In this document: in pieces, positions 18,191 through 26,374 of the stretch | Layout: every line of letters starts with the position of its first letter | Numbering within the stretch: position 1 is the first letter of the stretch | From: Mariniflexile sp044335535 | GTDB taxonomy: Bacteria > Bacteroidota > Bacteroidia > Flavobacteriales > Flavobacteriaceae | Reading direction: 5' to 3' | NCBI RefSeq assembly: GCF_044335535.1 | Contig: NZ_JBIQVZ010000001.1 | Span: 1,116,001-1,180,000 of the forward strand | DNA: 64,000 nt | Program-made: the position numbers and the translations under genes | Notes under the pieces: model-generated | Database searches by the model: none | What the model saw: the letters and a program-made list of their open reading frames with translations, nothing else | Told to the model about the DNA's origin: nothing

Positions 18191-19150
18191 TTGAACCAAA
18201 AGATAAGAAGAACGCTAAGAATTTTACTCCCATTATTGCTGGGAGTTTTTTTAGTCTGGTATTCGCTATCTAAAGTTTCAGTTGAAGAAATATGGGTGTA
18301 TCTACAAAAATCAGATTATCTATGGATCATTTTTGGAATGTTCTTAGGTCTTTTAAGTCATTTATCCCGTGCATACCGTTGGCGTTTTCAGTTAGAGCCC
18401 ATGGGTTATAACATAAAATTTGGCAACAGTATTATGGCTGTTTTTGCCACCTACCTAATAAATTATACCATACCAAGAGCAGGCGAAGTTGCAAGAGCAT
18501 CTATACTTACAAATTACGAAGATGTCCCTTTTGAAAAAGGATTTGGTACCATTGTAGCTGAACGTATTGCAGATTTAATAGTCATGCTTGGTATTATTCT
18601 CACAACATTATTTCTTCAGTTTGACTTTATCTATGGGTTTTTTGTTGAAAAGTTCAATCCAACAAAAATTATAATTGGATTCATATTATTGGGTGTTTTG
18701 GGATTATTTTTTTTCAGATTTATAAAGAAAAGCAAGTCTAAATTCGCACTAAAAATCAAACACTTCATAAACGGCCTAATTGAAGGTGCATTAAGTGTTT
18801 TTAAAATGAAAAAAAAATGGGCGTTTGTTTTTCATACCCTCTTTATTTGGGCCATGTATCTGCTCATGTTTTACGTAACATCGTTGGCTATTGAAGATTT
18901 AGAAGGTATTTCAACAGGTGCTATTTTAATAGGGTTTATTTCCGCAAGCTTTAGTATTGCTGCAACCAATGGTGGTATTGGCTCCTATCCATTGGCTGTT
19001 TATGCCGCTTTTTCATTTTTTGGCATTGCCCAAGAGCCAAGTATCGCTTTTGGTTGGATTATGTGGGCGTCCCAAACACTTATGATTATTGTTTTTGGGG
19101 GTATATCTTTAATTTATTTACCAATTTACAATCGGAATTCCAATATATAA
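18191..19150 (+). CDS. Lysylphosphatidylglycerol-synthase-TM-like (UPF0104) membrane protein
   Basis: The 319-residue inner-membrane protein has about eight hydrophobic segments. It carries the family signature LSRAYRWRFQLEPMGY (about residues 57-72) and IPRAGEVARASIL (about 100-112), seen in the flippase-like half of MprF and in stand-alone UPF0104 proteins. It lacks the soluble aminoacyltransferase domain of MprF, so a lipid-flipping or transport role is inferred, not lysyl-PG synthesis. The start is a TTG, 4 bases after panD; the first internal ATG would remove the first helix. Probably in the panCD transcript. Confidence 0.82.
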   Translation: MNQKIRRTLRILLPLLLGVFLVWYSLSKVSVEEIWVYLQKSDYLWIIFGMFLGLLSHLSRAYRWRFQLEPMGYNIKFGNSIMAVFATYLINYTIPRAGEVARASILTNYEDVPFEKGFGTIVAERIADLIVMLGIILTTLFLQFDFIYGFFVEKFNPTKIIIGFILLGVLGLFFFRFIKKSKSKFALKIKHFINGLIEGALSVFKMKKKWAFVFHTLFIWAMYLLMFYVTSLAIEDLEGISTGAILIGFISASFSIAATNGGIGSYPLAVYAAFSFFGIAQEPSIAFGWIMWASQTLMIIVFGGISLIYLPIYNRNSNI

Positions 19151-19423
19151 ACAACGACCTTCTGCGTCTAACTTTACCAGTGGTTGTGGCTGTGCCAATA
19201 CCTTTATTTTCCGTCCATTCATCAACAAACAATAATCTTTTTGGATTAATTTTTGTAACCCATAAGGAATCTATTGATTCTAACCCATAATCAAAGCTTG
19301 AATACAAAACAGCAATTGCTTTATAATAAGAAATTGCTGTTTTTTGTTTCTTTATTACCTGCTTCAAACCAACTAATTCCATTTAACGCACTTTTAAGTG
19401 TTTTCTATCCCTTAGGTTTTAAT

Positions 19424-19431
19424 TACATTTG
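19424..19431 (+). promoter_or_regulatory. Candidate -7 box before yicC
   Basis: TACATTTG matches TAnnTTTG, 20 bases before the yicC start. The 300-base gap 19151-19451 otherwise holds two overlapping, opposite open frames of uncertain status and no clear terminator. Confidence 0.4.
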
Positions 19432-19451
19432 CATAACTTAATACACACGTT

Positions 19452-20309
19452 ATGATATATTCAATGACAGGTTACGGAAAATCTGTTTTGCAATTACCCA
19501 CCAAAAAAGTAACTATCGAGTTAAAATCCCTTAATAGCAAAAGCTTGGATTTAAATGCTAGAATGCCTTCTATTTACAGAGAAAAAGAATTGGCGATTAG
19601 AAAATTACTTGCAGATAATTTAGAACGTGGCAAAATAGATTTTTCTATTTATATGGAAGCGACTGCCGAAGATACGTCTACACAAATTAATACACCAGTT
19701 GTAAAACAATATATAGAACAATTACGGCAAGTGGTTGATGGAGATGCCATTGAATTGCTTAAAATGGCGGTACGATTTCCAGATGCTTTAAATACCGTAC
19801 GTGAAGAAATTGACGAAAACGAATGGCAAATCATCGCTGTTGAAATTAACAAAGCCATAGAAGATTTAAACAACCATCGTTTAGATGAAGGCAAAGTATT
19901 GGAGCAAGAATTTAACAAACGTGTTGCCATTATTGATGATTTATTGGATCAAGTTATAGCTATGGATCCCGAGCGTATTATAGGCGTTAGAGAGCGTTTA
20001 TTAAAAGGCGTTGAGGAATTAAAAGACAAATACGACGAAAACCGTTTTGAACAAGAGTTGGTATATTACATTGAGAAATTTGATATTACCGAAGAAAAAG
20101 TGCGTTTAAAAAACCATTTGAATTATTTTATTGAGTGTATTAGTTCTGAAGATTCCAACGGAAAAAAACTAGGATTTATTAGTCAGGAAATGGGGCGTGA
20201 AATTAACACCATTGGTTCAAAAAGTAATTATGCACCCATGCAACAATTGGTGGTACAAATGAAAGACGAATTGGAAAAAATTAAGGAACAACTACTAAAT
20301 GTACTATAA
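19452..20309 (+). CDS. yicC: YicC-family endoribonuclease-like protein
   Basis: The 285-residue cytoplasmic protein starts MIYSMTGYGKSV, the invariant YicC N-terminus, and contains LKSLNSKSLDLNARMP and, near the C-terminus, GKKLGFISQEMGREINTIGSKSN, the conserved DUF1732 motif. E. coli YicC has been described as an endoribonuclease affecting small RNAs; whether that holds here is unknown. It is followed by gmk (88 bases) and nadD, the usual yicC-gmk-nadD order in Flavobacteriia. Confidence 0.93.
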   Translation: MIYSMTGYGKSVLQLPTKKVTIELKSLNSKSLDLNARMPSIYREKELAIRKLLADNLERGKIDFSIYMEATAEDTSTQINTPVVKQYIEQLRQVVDGDAIELLKMAVRFPDALNTVREEIDENEWQIIAVEINKAIEDLNNHRLDEGKVLEQEFNKRVAIIDDLLDQVIAMDPERIIGVRERLLKGVEELKDKYDENRFEQELVYYIEKFDITEEKVRLKNHLNYFIECISSEDSNGKKLGFISQEMGREINTIGSKSNYAPMQQLVVQMKDELEKIKEQLLNVL

Positions 20310-20310
20310 A

Positions 20311-20380
20311 TAGCTGTAAGCTATAGGCTTTAAGCTGTAAGCATAGTTAGCCTAAAGCATATAGCATATAGCATATAGCA
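20311..20380. repeat. AGCATAT tandem repeat and related AGCTGTAAGC repeats before gmk
   Basis: The 7-base unit AGCATAT occurs three times in a row from 20356, plus a partial fourth. Just before it AGCTGTAAGC occurs twice (20312 and 20333). The block fills the yicC-gmk gap and could vary in length by slippage. Confidence 0.7.
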
Positions 20381-20396
20381 ACAAACATAAAACTTC

Positions 20397-20987
20397 GTGA
20401 CAAAACAAACCACTACAAACAAAGGAAAACTTATTGTATTTTCGGCGCCATCGGGTTCTGGAAAAACAACTATAGTTAGGCATTTATTAGGCATAAAGGA
20501 TTTAAACTTAGAATTCTCTATTTCGGCGACTTCTAGAGAAAAACGGGGCACCGAAGTAGATGGAAAGGACTATTACTATCTGTCATTAAAAGAATTTAAA
20601 AACAAAATAAAAAACGATGAATTTCTGGAGTGGGAAGAAGTCTATCGCGATAATTTTTATGGCACGCTAAAAACCGAAGTAGAACGTATTTGGGCTATGG
20701 GCAAAAATGTTATTTTTGATATAGATGTATCGGGTGGATTGCGTATAAAACGAAAATTCCCAGAGGAAACATTGGCTATTTTTGTAAAACCACCAAGTAT
20801 TGACGAATTAAAAATAAGACTTAAAAAACGAAAAACCGAAACCGAAGACAAAATAAACATGCGTGTTGCCAAAGCTTCGGCGGAATTAGCGACCGCCCCG
20901 TTATTTGACGTTATTGTGGTAAACGATGATTTGGAAAAAGCACTCGCTCAGGCTGAAAAATTGGTAAGTGATTTTATAAATTCTTAA
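20397..20987 (+). CDS. gmk: Guanylate kinase
   Basis: The enzyme phosphorylates GMP to GDP with ATP in the cytoplasm. The 196-residue protein has the P-loop SAPSGSGKTTIV (about residues 17-28), the GMP-binding SATSREKRGTEVDGKDYYY, and FDIDVSGGLRIKRKFP. It starts at a GTG at 20397; no in-frame ATG precedes the P-loop. It is the middle gene of yicC-gmk-nadD. The short tandem repeat upstream separates it from yicC but contains no terminator. Confidence 0.96.
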   Translation: MTKQTTTNKGKLIVFSAPSGSGKTTIVRHLLGIKDLNLEFSISATSREKRGTEVDGKDYYYLSLKEFKNKIKNDEFLEWEEVYRDNFYGTLKTEVERIWAMGKNVIFDIDVSGGLRIKRKFPEETLAIFVKPPSIDELKIRLKKRKTETEDKINMRVAKASAELATAPLFDVIVVNDDLEKALAQAEKLVSDFINS

Positions 20988-21090
20988 GCCTTCATATGAA
21001 GCACCCATAAGAATGGCATTCTTGCACACGATCAAGGATGATTATTCAGGGTGTTCCATCTGACCAAATTAAAACAATAAATATAAACAG

Positions 21091-21669
21091 ATGAAAATTG
21101 GATTGTATTTTGGCTCTTTCAACCCTATACATATTGGGCATTTGGTTATTGCCAATCACATAGCTGAATACAGCAATTTAGATGAAGTTTGGTTTGTAGT
21201 AACGCCGCATAATCCTTTTAAAAAGAAAAACTCTTTGCTAGATAATTTTCAGCGGTTGGAAATGGTGTACCGCGCCACAAAAGACTACATCAAACTTAAA
21301 CCTTGCGATATAGAATTTAACCTGCCACAACCTAATTACACCATCAACACACTTATTTATTTACAGGAAAAATATCCTAATTACGCGTTTTCTTTAATTA
21401 TGGGTGAAGACAATTTAAAGAGTTTTCATAAGTGGAAAAACTACCAGGTTATTCTAGAAAACCACGATATCTATATGTACCCAAGAGTTTCAAAAGAAAA
21501 AATTGAAACCCAGTTTAATGGGCATAAAAAAATTCATCATATAGATGCACCCATTATGGAACTCTCTTCAACCTTTATACGCAACGCCATAAAAGCAGGT
21601 AAAAACGTAAAACCCATGCTACCAGAACACGTTTGGGAATACTTGGATGAAATGAATTTTTATAAGTAA
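21091..21669 (+). CDS. nadD: Nicotinate-nucleotide adenylyltransferase
   Basis: The enzyme adenylates nicotinate mononucleotide to deamido-NAD in NAD synthesis. The 192 residues are full length. The nucleotidyltransferase motif GSFNPIHIGH lies near the N-terminus, and the SSTFIRNAIKAGK motif near the C-terminus marks the NadD/CoaD superfamily; EDNLKSFHKWKNY is typical of NadD. It lies 103 bases after gmk. A hairpin-capable sequence at 21697-21740 follows the stop. Confidence 0.96.
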   Translation: MKIGLYFGSFNPIHIGHLVIANHIAEYSNLDEVWFVVTPHNPFKKKNSLLDNFQRLEMVYRATKDYIKLKPCDIEFNLPQPNYTINTLIYLQEKYPNYAFSLIMGEDNLKSFHKWKNYQVILENHDIYMYPRVSKEKIETQFNGHKKIHHIDAPIMELSSTFIRNAIKAGKNVKPMLPEHVWEYLDEMNFYK

Positions 21670-21748
21670 GTTGCTTCATTTGTAAAAAATTTTGTTGAAT
21701 TCGTTTAGCGCTCGATGTAAAACATCAAAGCGAATTTAAGAGAGCGAA

Positions 21749-21973
21749 TTAGATGAAAACGGCAATAACTTTACCACCGCGTCCACCTGTGGTGAACATT
21801 CCAGCACCCTATGCACCTGAAATGCAGGAATGGCTCCTTCAGGTAATCTTGGAGGGTGAGGGTGTTTGCCCAAGTTCGGGCTGATCGCTATTCTGCGCAT
21901 TTAAATTCAATACGACTATAAGAAGCATAAAAAGCAATAGCCTTTTTCTGGTTACTTGATGGATTTTTATCAT
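21749..21973 (-). pseudogene. Decayed N-terminal remnant of a pectate-lyase-type (PL1) gene
   Basis: From the ATG at 21973 the minus strand encodes a good signal peptide (KRLLLFMLLIVVLNLNAQ), then breaks. After it the frames read PPRLPEGAIPAF and, shifted by one base, GAGMFTTGGRGGKVIAV, which is the N-terminal signature of PL1 pectate lyases (IPAFPGAEGAG followed by TTGGRGG). One frame carries two in-frame stops and at least two frameshifts are needed to join the pieces. Everything downstream of about 60 residues of the mature enzyme is missing. The remainder of 21670-22190 holds only a hairpin on each side. Confidence 0.6.
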
Positions 21974-22127
21974 AGGTGTTTAATTTAATTACTACTATAA
22001 TCTTTAAGAGATTCTTAAAAAGGAGGTGGCTAATATGATTATTTTAAGAATAATTAACTGCTATTTTTGAACGGTGACCAATTTTATGAAACTTTTATGC
22101 ATGATAATATACAAGCCAAATCAAAAA

Positions 22128-22166
22128 AGAAACCGCCTAAAGAATAAATCTTTAAACGGCTTCTAA
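22128..22166 (-). terminator. Terminator-like hairpin after the lipoprotein gene at 22191
   Basis: CCG-CC-TAAAGA pairs with TCTTTA-AA-CGG around an ATAAA loop, 25-60 bases beyond the minus-strand stop. The stem is interrupted by short internal mismatches. Confidence 0.5.
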
Positions 22167-22190
22167 ACTAAATAACCAACCAAACTTATG

Positions 22191-23129
22191 TTAAACCCTT
22201 GTATTTTCTCTTGGGTTTTCTACTTTATCTTTTCTATGCTTACGCATTTTTTCTGTTGTAACAGTTTTTCCTTTTGTATCTGTTGTTTTCATAAATTGTA
22301 TATAGCCTCTACCAACAAACTCATAGGCTGTGCCTGATGTAGGGTGATACAATTCTATCTTTCCATCATTTATAACGCTTAATTCAAAATATTCATTGTC
22401 AAAATAATCATAATCTAATGTTAAAGTTTTAAGCTTGTTATTGCCAGCGATATTTCCAACACCATACACTCCTGTATAATCCCAATAAATATTATTTGGA
22501 CTGGTGCCATTAACATCTTGTGAGCTTCTAAATTCAGAATCGTTTCCACCAGCTAAAAACTGTAAAAAGTTTTCGTTATCAAACTCATTTATACCACCAT
22601 AATCGCTAGTATATACTTTTTCCCAAGCGTTATACTCTTGCAGGAAATAATGAATATTATCATAAAACACAAAATCGTAATCGAAATTGCTGCGTTGGTA
22701 ACCATCTAAAAAGTATGAGGTATCGTTATTAGGGTTGTAAAGCTCAATAGTATTGTTGTCTATTTGGTAAACATCAAAAGTTTCAAAACCATCTATAACA
22801 TGGTAAACATCCAAAACCATATCATAAGCATCGTAAGTCCCTACTTTTATTCCAAAACCGTTGCCCGTATTACCAATACCTACAATATTATTGTTTGCTA
22901 ATACATTATTATTTATAAACGATAGGGTAAACGCTTTTTGTAAAAAGGGTGTTTCTCCATAACCTTTAGTGGCATTAATGTCTACATACCACAACTCATA
23001 CGAACCCAATAATTGGTTTAAAGATATTTGTGGAATATCATCGTAATCGTCTACAATAACTTCTGTGTAACATGAAGTAAATAGGGTAGCTGTTAAGGCA
23101 AACGAAAAAAGTAATTTTATAGTTTTCAT
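22191..23129 (-). CDS. Conserved Flavobacteriia lipoprotein of unknown function
   Basis: The 312-residue exported lipoprotein starts at the ATG at 23129; the TTG two codons earlier is less likely. The lipobox is near ATLFTSCYTEV. The mature part contains LNQLLGSYELWYVDIN and repeated Tyr/Asp-rich lipocalin-like beta motifs (YFLDGYQRSNFDYDFVFYDNIHYFLQEY). The tail is very basic (KMRKHRKDKVENPREN). From memory, homologues are often mislabelled nicotinic acid mononucleotide adenyltransferase because they sit beside nadD; no nucleotidyltransferase motif is present. It is divergent from gpsA. Confidence 0.75.
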   Translation of the reverse strand: MKTIKLLFSFALTATLFTSCYTEVIVDDYDDIPQISLNQLLGSYELWYVDINATKGYGETPFLQKAFTLSFINNNVLANNNIVGIGNTGNGFGIKVGTYDAYDMVLDVYHVIDGFETFDVYQIDNNTIELYNPNNDTSYFLDGYQRSNFDYDFVFYDNIHYFLQEYNAWEKVYTSDYGGINEFDNENFLQFLAGGNDSEFRSSQDVNGTSPNNIYWDYTGVYGVGNIAGNNKLKTLTLDYDYFDNEYFELSVINDGKIELYHPTSGTAYEFVGRGYIQFMKTTDTKGKTVTTEKMRKHRKDKVENPRENTRV

Positions 23130-23297
23130 AATCAAACGTTTTTAGGGTTCCTGTTTTAATGGTTTTCAAAACACGTGCCAAAGTTTTTTCGTCTCCCAGT
23201 TTTAAGTCCCCGTATGAAGTTTACCGTCTTCCGTCATAGGTCTTTTGTATTCTTTACTCTTTTAACATACATTCCTAACGCAGATAAATATTTTATG

Positions 23298-23305
23298 TAT
23301 TTTTG
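23298..23305 (+). promoter_or_regulatory. Candidate -7 box of gpsA promoter
   Basis: TATTTTTG fits TAnnTTTG, 24 bases before the ATG chosen for gpsA. The TTG at the end of this box is the false upstream start of the longer frame. Confidence 0.35.
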
Positions 23306-23329
23306 AAACATCAAACAACGAAACTATTT

Positions 23330-24331
23330 ATGAATGAACCTTTAAAATATGCGGTTTTTGGTGCAGGAAGTTGGGCTACAGCCATTGTAAAAATGCTTTG
23401 CGAAAATTTAGATGAAGTAGGTTGGTACATGCGCAGTGTTTATACCAAAGAGCATTTGCTTAAAGAGCGTCACAATCCAAATTATTTAAGTTCGGTAGAG
23501 TTTCATGTGGAGCAACTAAAGCTTAGTAACGACATCAACGACATGGCCAATTATGCCGATGTGCTTATTTTTGTAATTCCTTCTGCCTTTATTTATAGCG
23601 AATTACAAAAATTGCATGTTGATATTTCCAATAAAATTATTGTTTCGGCAGTAAAAGGCATTATTCCAGAAACCGGTTTATTGGTTGGCGAACATTTTCA
23701 TGAAGCTTATAAAATACCTTACAATAATATTGCGGTAATAGCGGGTCCATGCCATTCTGAGGAAGTGGCCTTAGAACGTTTATCGTATCTAACCATTTCA
23801 TGTTCAGACGCTAAAAAAGCCCAAGCTATTGCCGATAGTTTGTCGAGCGATTACATAAAAACAAAAATTAGCGACGACATTATTGGTGTAGAATATGCCG
23901 TTATGCTTAAAAACATATACGCTATTGCTGCGGGTATTGCCCACGGATTGGGTTATGGTGATAATTTCCAGAGTGTGCTTATGAGTAACTCCATTCGTGA
24001 AATGAAACGCTTCATTAAAAAGATGCATAAAATGAAACGTAACATTAATAATTCTGCATATTTAGGTGATCTATTGGTAACAGGCTATTCGGTATTTTCT
24101 AGAAACCGTATGTTTGGAAACATGATTGGAAAAGGCTACACCGTAAAAAGTGCGCAAATGGAAATGAGCATGGTTGCCGAAGGTTATTACGCCACCAAAA
24201 GCGCCCATTTACTAAACGAAAAGAACAAAAAGAAAACACGCTTGCCCATTATCAATGCGGTTTACGATATTTTATACGAAGGTAAAGACCCAAAAAAAAC
24301 CTTTAAAAAGCTAACTGATAAATTGGATTAA
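23330..24331 (+). CDS. gpsA: Glycerol-3-phosphate dehydrogenase [NAD(P)+]
   Basis: The enzyme reduces dihydroxyacetone phosphate to sn-glycerol-3-phosphate for phospholipid synthesis. About 333 residues from the ATG at 23330 (MNEPLKYAVFGAGSWATA). The dinucleotide-binding GAGSWATA, the IAGPCHSEEVA motif, VKGIIPETG and the catalytic-Lys region VMLKNIYAIAAGIAHGLGYGDN are all present. A longer frame from a TTG at 23303 overlaps the promoter and is rejected. It is divergent from the lipoprotein gene. Confidence 0.95.
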   Translation: MNEPLKYAVFGAGSWATAIVKMLCENLDEVGWYMRSVYTKEHLLKERHNPNYLSSVEFHVEQLKLSNDINDMANYADVLIFVIPSAFIYSELQKLHVDISNKIIVSAVKGIIPETGLLVGEHFHEAYKIPYNNIAVIAGPCHSEEVALERLSYLTISCSDAKKAQAIADSLSSDYIKTKISDDIIGVEYAVMLKNIYAIAAGIAHGLGYGDNFQSVLMSNSIREMKRFIKKMHKMKRNINNSAYLGDLLVTGYSVFSRNRMFGNMIGKGYTVKSAQMEMSMVAEGYYATKSAHLLNEKNKKKTRLPIINAVYDILYEGKDPKKTFKKLTDKLD

Positions 24332-24422
24332 CAACGCCACTTAAATTCCTTCCCTTGTAAGGGAAAGTGGATTTCATTTTGGTAAAAATGAAAGACGGAA
24401 GGGTAATCAAAGACGGAAGGGT

Positions 24423-24818
24423 CTATTTCACCAAAACACCCTTAGCCTCCATTAAAGGAATAGCTTGTAACGCTTTTAAATTAATAGTGTTTTTTCTGAA
24501 CAAAAAGGTTTTATCAAACATTTTGTTTCCTTCAAAAAAAGATACTTTAAACGTATTGTTTAAAGCAAAAAGTTCCTCTTGCATCAACTCAATTTTAGCA
24601 TAGCTTTTTTTAGGAAGCGTATCTAGTTTTTTTCTAAAAGTAGAGGTTATCTTTTCTTCGGAATAGCCAGAAGTTACGATTAAAACCATTTCTAAATCAA
24701 CTTCCTTGTCATTGATTATATAAGCATTCCAATCTTGGGTTTTATAAATAGCATTATACTCGTTTACAACAGCTATATAAACACCTTCAACTTTTGGGAT
24801 TTCGATATCTTTTTTCAT
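24423..24818 (-). CDS. Small conserved Flavobacteriia protein of unknown function
   Basis: The 131-residue soluble protein starts MKKDIEIPKVEGVYIAVVNE and contains WNAYIINDKEVDLEMVLIV and FRKKLDTLPKKSYAKIE. It has no signal peptide or known motif. From memory, homologues exist throughout Flavobacteriia and are sometimes wrongly named phenylalanyl-tRNA synthetase alpha subunit; the sequence shows no synthetase motif, and the true pheS lies at 31289-32308. It converges with gpsA, and an antisense open frame over it is a shadow. Its leader carries palindromic repeat copy C. Confidence 0.75.
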   Translation of the reverse strand: MKKDIEIPKVEGVYIAVVNEYNAIYKTQDWNAYIINDKEVDLEMVLIVTSGYSEEKITSTFRKKLDTLPKKSYAKIELMQEELFALNNTFKVSFFEGNKMFDKTFLFRKNTINLKALQAIPLMEAKGVLVK

Positions 24819-24830
24819 ATGCAGATATTT

Positions 24831-24904
24831 ATTGTTTTTTAAAGGTCATATGGTATCGCTTTAATCTTCATCGGTGTTTATATTTCCAAATCATGGCGAT
24901 TTCA
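24831..24904 (-). repeat. Palindromic leader repeat, copy C
   Basis: The plus-strand text has CATATGGTATCGCTTTA at the left and GGCGATTTCAT at the right; ATGGTATCGC and GCGATTTCAT are inverted copies of each other. It is in the 5' leader of the 131-residue protein gene and aligns closely with copy B at 3437-3511. Confidence 0.55.
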
Positions 24905-24942
24905 TGCGGCAAAAGTAATTAAACTATTTCTAAATTTTTTAG

Positions 24943-26370
24943 CTACTTCCAACCACCTCCAAGAGCTTCATACAAATTTACAACCGCTAATAATTGTTGC
25001 AACTTGCTATCAATCACATTCAATTCAGCATTTAAGGCGCTTTGTCTTGCGGTTAATAAGTCTAAATAATTGGCATACCCATTATTCAAAAGTATTTCAG
25101 AATTACGCTCCGCATCTCTTAAAGCCTCGACTTCCTTTTGTCTAAATTCAAACTTTCTGGTTTCGGCGTTATAAGCAAATAAGGCATTAGATACTTCATT
25201 ACCAGCCACTAGTAATGACTTTTTAAAATTCAAAAGTGCTTGTTCTTTTTGTGCTTTACTTACTTCATATTGTGTTTTAATTTTTCGCTGATTAAAAATA
25301 GGTTGTGCTAACCCACCAATTAAATTGGCAAATAATGAATTCGCATTAAATAAATTATCGAAATCTAAACTTTGAAAACCACCTGAAGCCGTTAATGTTA
25401 ATGACGGATAGAAATTACTTCGTGCTATATTAGTCAATTCAAAGGATTGTATTAAAGCATATTCTGCGGCTATTACATCTGGACGGTTGCTTAATAAGGT
25501 TGCAGGAACGCCCAATTTTAAATCGGATTCTAAGGTTTGCATTTCCATTTGACTTCTCTCAAAATCTTGAGGCACTTTTCCTAGCAAAATACTTAGAGCA
25601 TTTTCCGTTTTAAAAATAGCTGTTTCTAAATCTACTTGTAAAGCTTTTGCATTGTTGTATTGTGCTATATTTTGGTCTACCGCTACTTGGGTTACTTGAC
25701 CTGCATCTTTTAAAGCCTTAATAGTTTCTACTCCTTTTTCGCGAGTTTCAATAGTTTGTTTGGTAATAGCTAATTGCGCGTCTAAAGCCAACAGTTGATA
25801 ATAGGTGGCAGCTATACTAGACACCAATTGTGTTTTTACTGCTTGATGTGCTGCTACACTTTGCAAATAACTGGCTTGATATGCACGCTTATTGCTGCGT
25901 ATTTTACCCCAAATATCGGCTTCCCAAGATAATGCTCCAGATAATTCGAATTGATCGACATGGTCTGTACCAAGGTTCCTTAAAATAGCTCCTTGTTGTC
26001 CGTTTCCGGAAATATAGGTGCGTGATGCAGATGCATTCCCTGTTAATGTTGGAAAATAACCTGCTTTCCCTTGTTTTAAATAGGCTTCGGCAGCTACTAT
26101 TTGTTGGATAGCAATACGTACATCCATATTATTTTGAAGTCCTTCTTCGATATATTGACTCAAATAACTATCTGTAAATAACGTTTTCCAAGATACATCT
26201 GCCATAGATAAACTATCGGTCGGCAAATTATCGGTTCTGTACAAATTTTGGGTTTCTACCAACTCCGGTTGCTTGTAATCTTTGGCAACAAAACAACTTT
26301 GCAGTGTTACGGAAACAACTACTAACAGCAGGCTTTTACTAAAAAGTGTGTGTTTTATTATTGATGTCAT
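24943..26370 (-). CDS. RND efflux outer-membrane lipoprotein (NodT/OprM type)
   Basis: This is the TolC-like outer-membrane channel of a tripartite efflux pump, about 475 residues from the ATG at 26370 (MTSIIKHTLFSKSLLLVVVS). The lipobox is near TLQSCFVAKDYKQPEL. The two repeated OEP halves are visible (GNASASRTYISG and LTASGGFQSLDF, with LLSNRPDVIAAEYAL between), and the C-terminus YEALGGGWK is typical. A longer frame back to 26460 overlaps the RND permease and is rejected. It begins four bases after the permease stop and is the last gene of the operon. Confidence 0.93.
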   Translation of the reverse strand: MTSIIKHTLFSKSLLLVVVSVTLQSCFVAKDYKQPELVETQNLYRTDNLPTDSLSMADVSWKTLFTDSYLSQYIEEGLQNNMDVRIAIQQIVAAEAYLKQGKAGYFPTLTGNASASRTYISGNGQQGAILRNLGTDHVDQFELSGALSWEADIWGKIRSNKRAYQASYLQSVAAHQAVKTQLVSSIAATYYQLLALDAQLAITKQTIETREKGVETIKALKDAGQVTQVAVDQNIAQYNNAKALQVDLETAIFKTENALSILLGKVPQDFERSQMEMQTLESDLKLGVPATLLSNRPDVIAAEYALIQSFELTNIARSNFYPSLTLTASGGFQSLDFDNLFNANSLFANLIGGLAQPIFNQRKIKTQYEVSKAQKEQALLNFKKSLLVAGNEVSNALFAYNAETRKFEFRQKEVEALRDAERNSEILLNNGYANYLDLLTARQSALNAELNVIDSKLQQLLAVVNLYEALGGGWK

Positions 26371-26374
26371 ACGG

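Noticed and set aside
22021..22068. AGGAGG followed by an ATG and an 11-codon frame
   Set aside because: A textbook Shine-Dalgarno is not diagnostic in Bacteroidota, and the peptide is too short and has no context.
22191..23129. Naming the lipoprotein as an NMN adenylyltransferase
   Set aside because: No nucleotidyltransferase motif; the real nadD is at 21091-21669.
24367..24603. 78-codon plus-strand frame
   Set aside because: Antisense to the conserved 131-residue gene, which has the better start, codon use and recognised homologues.
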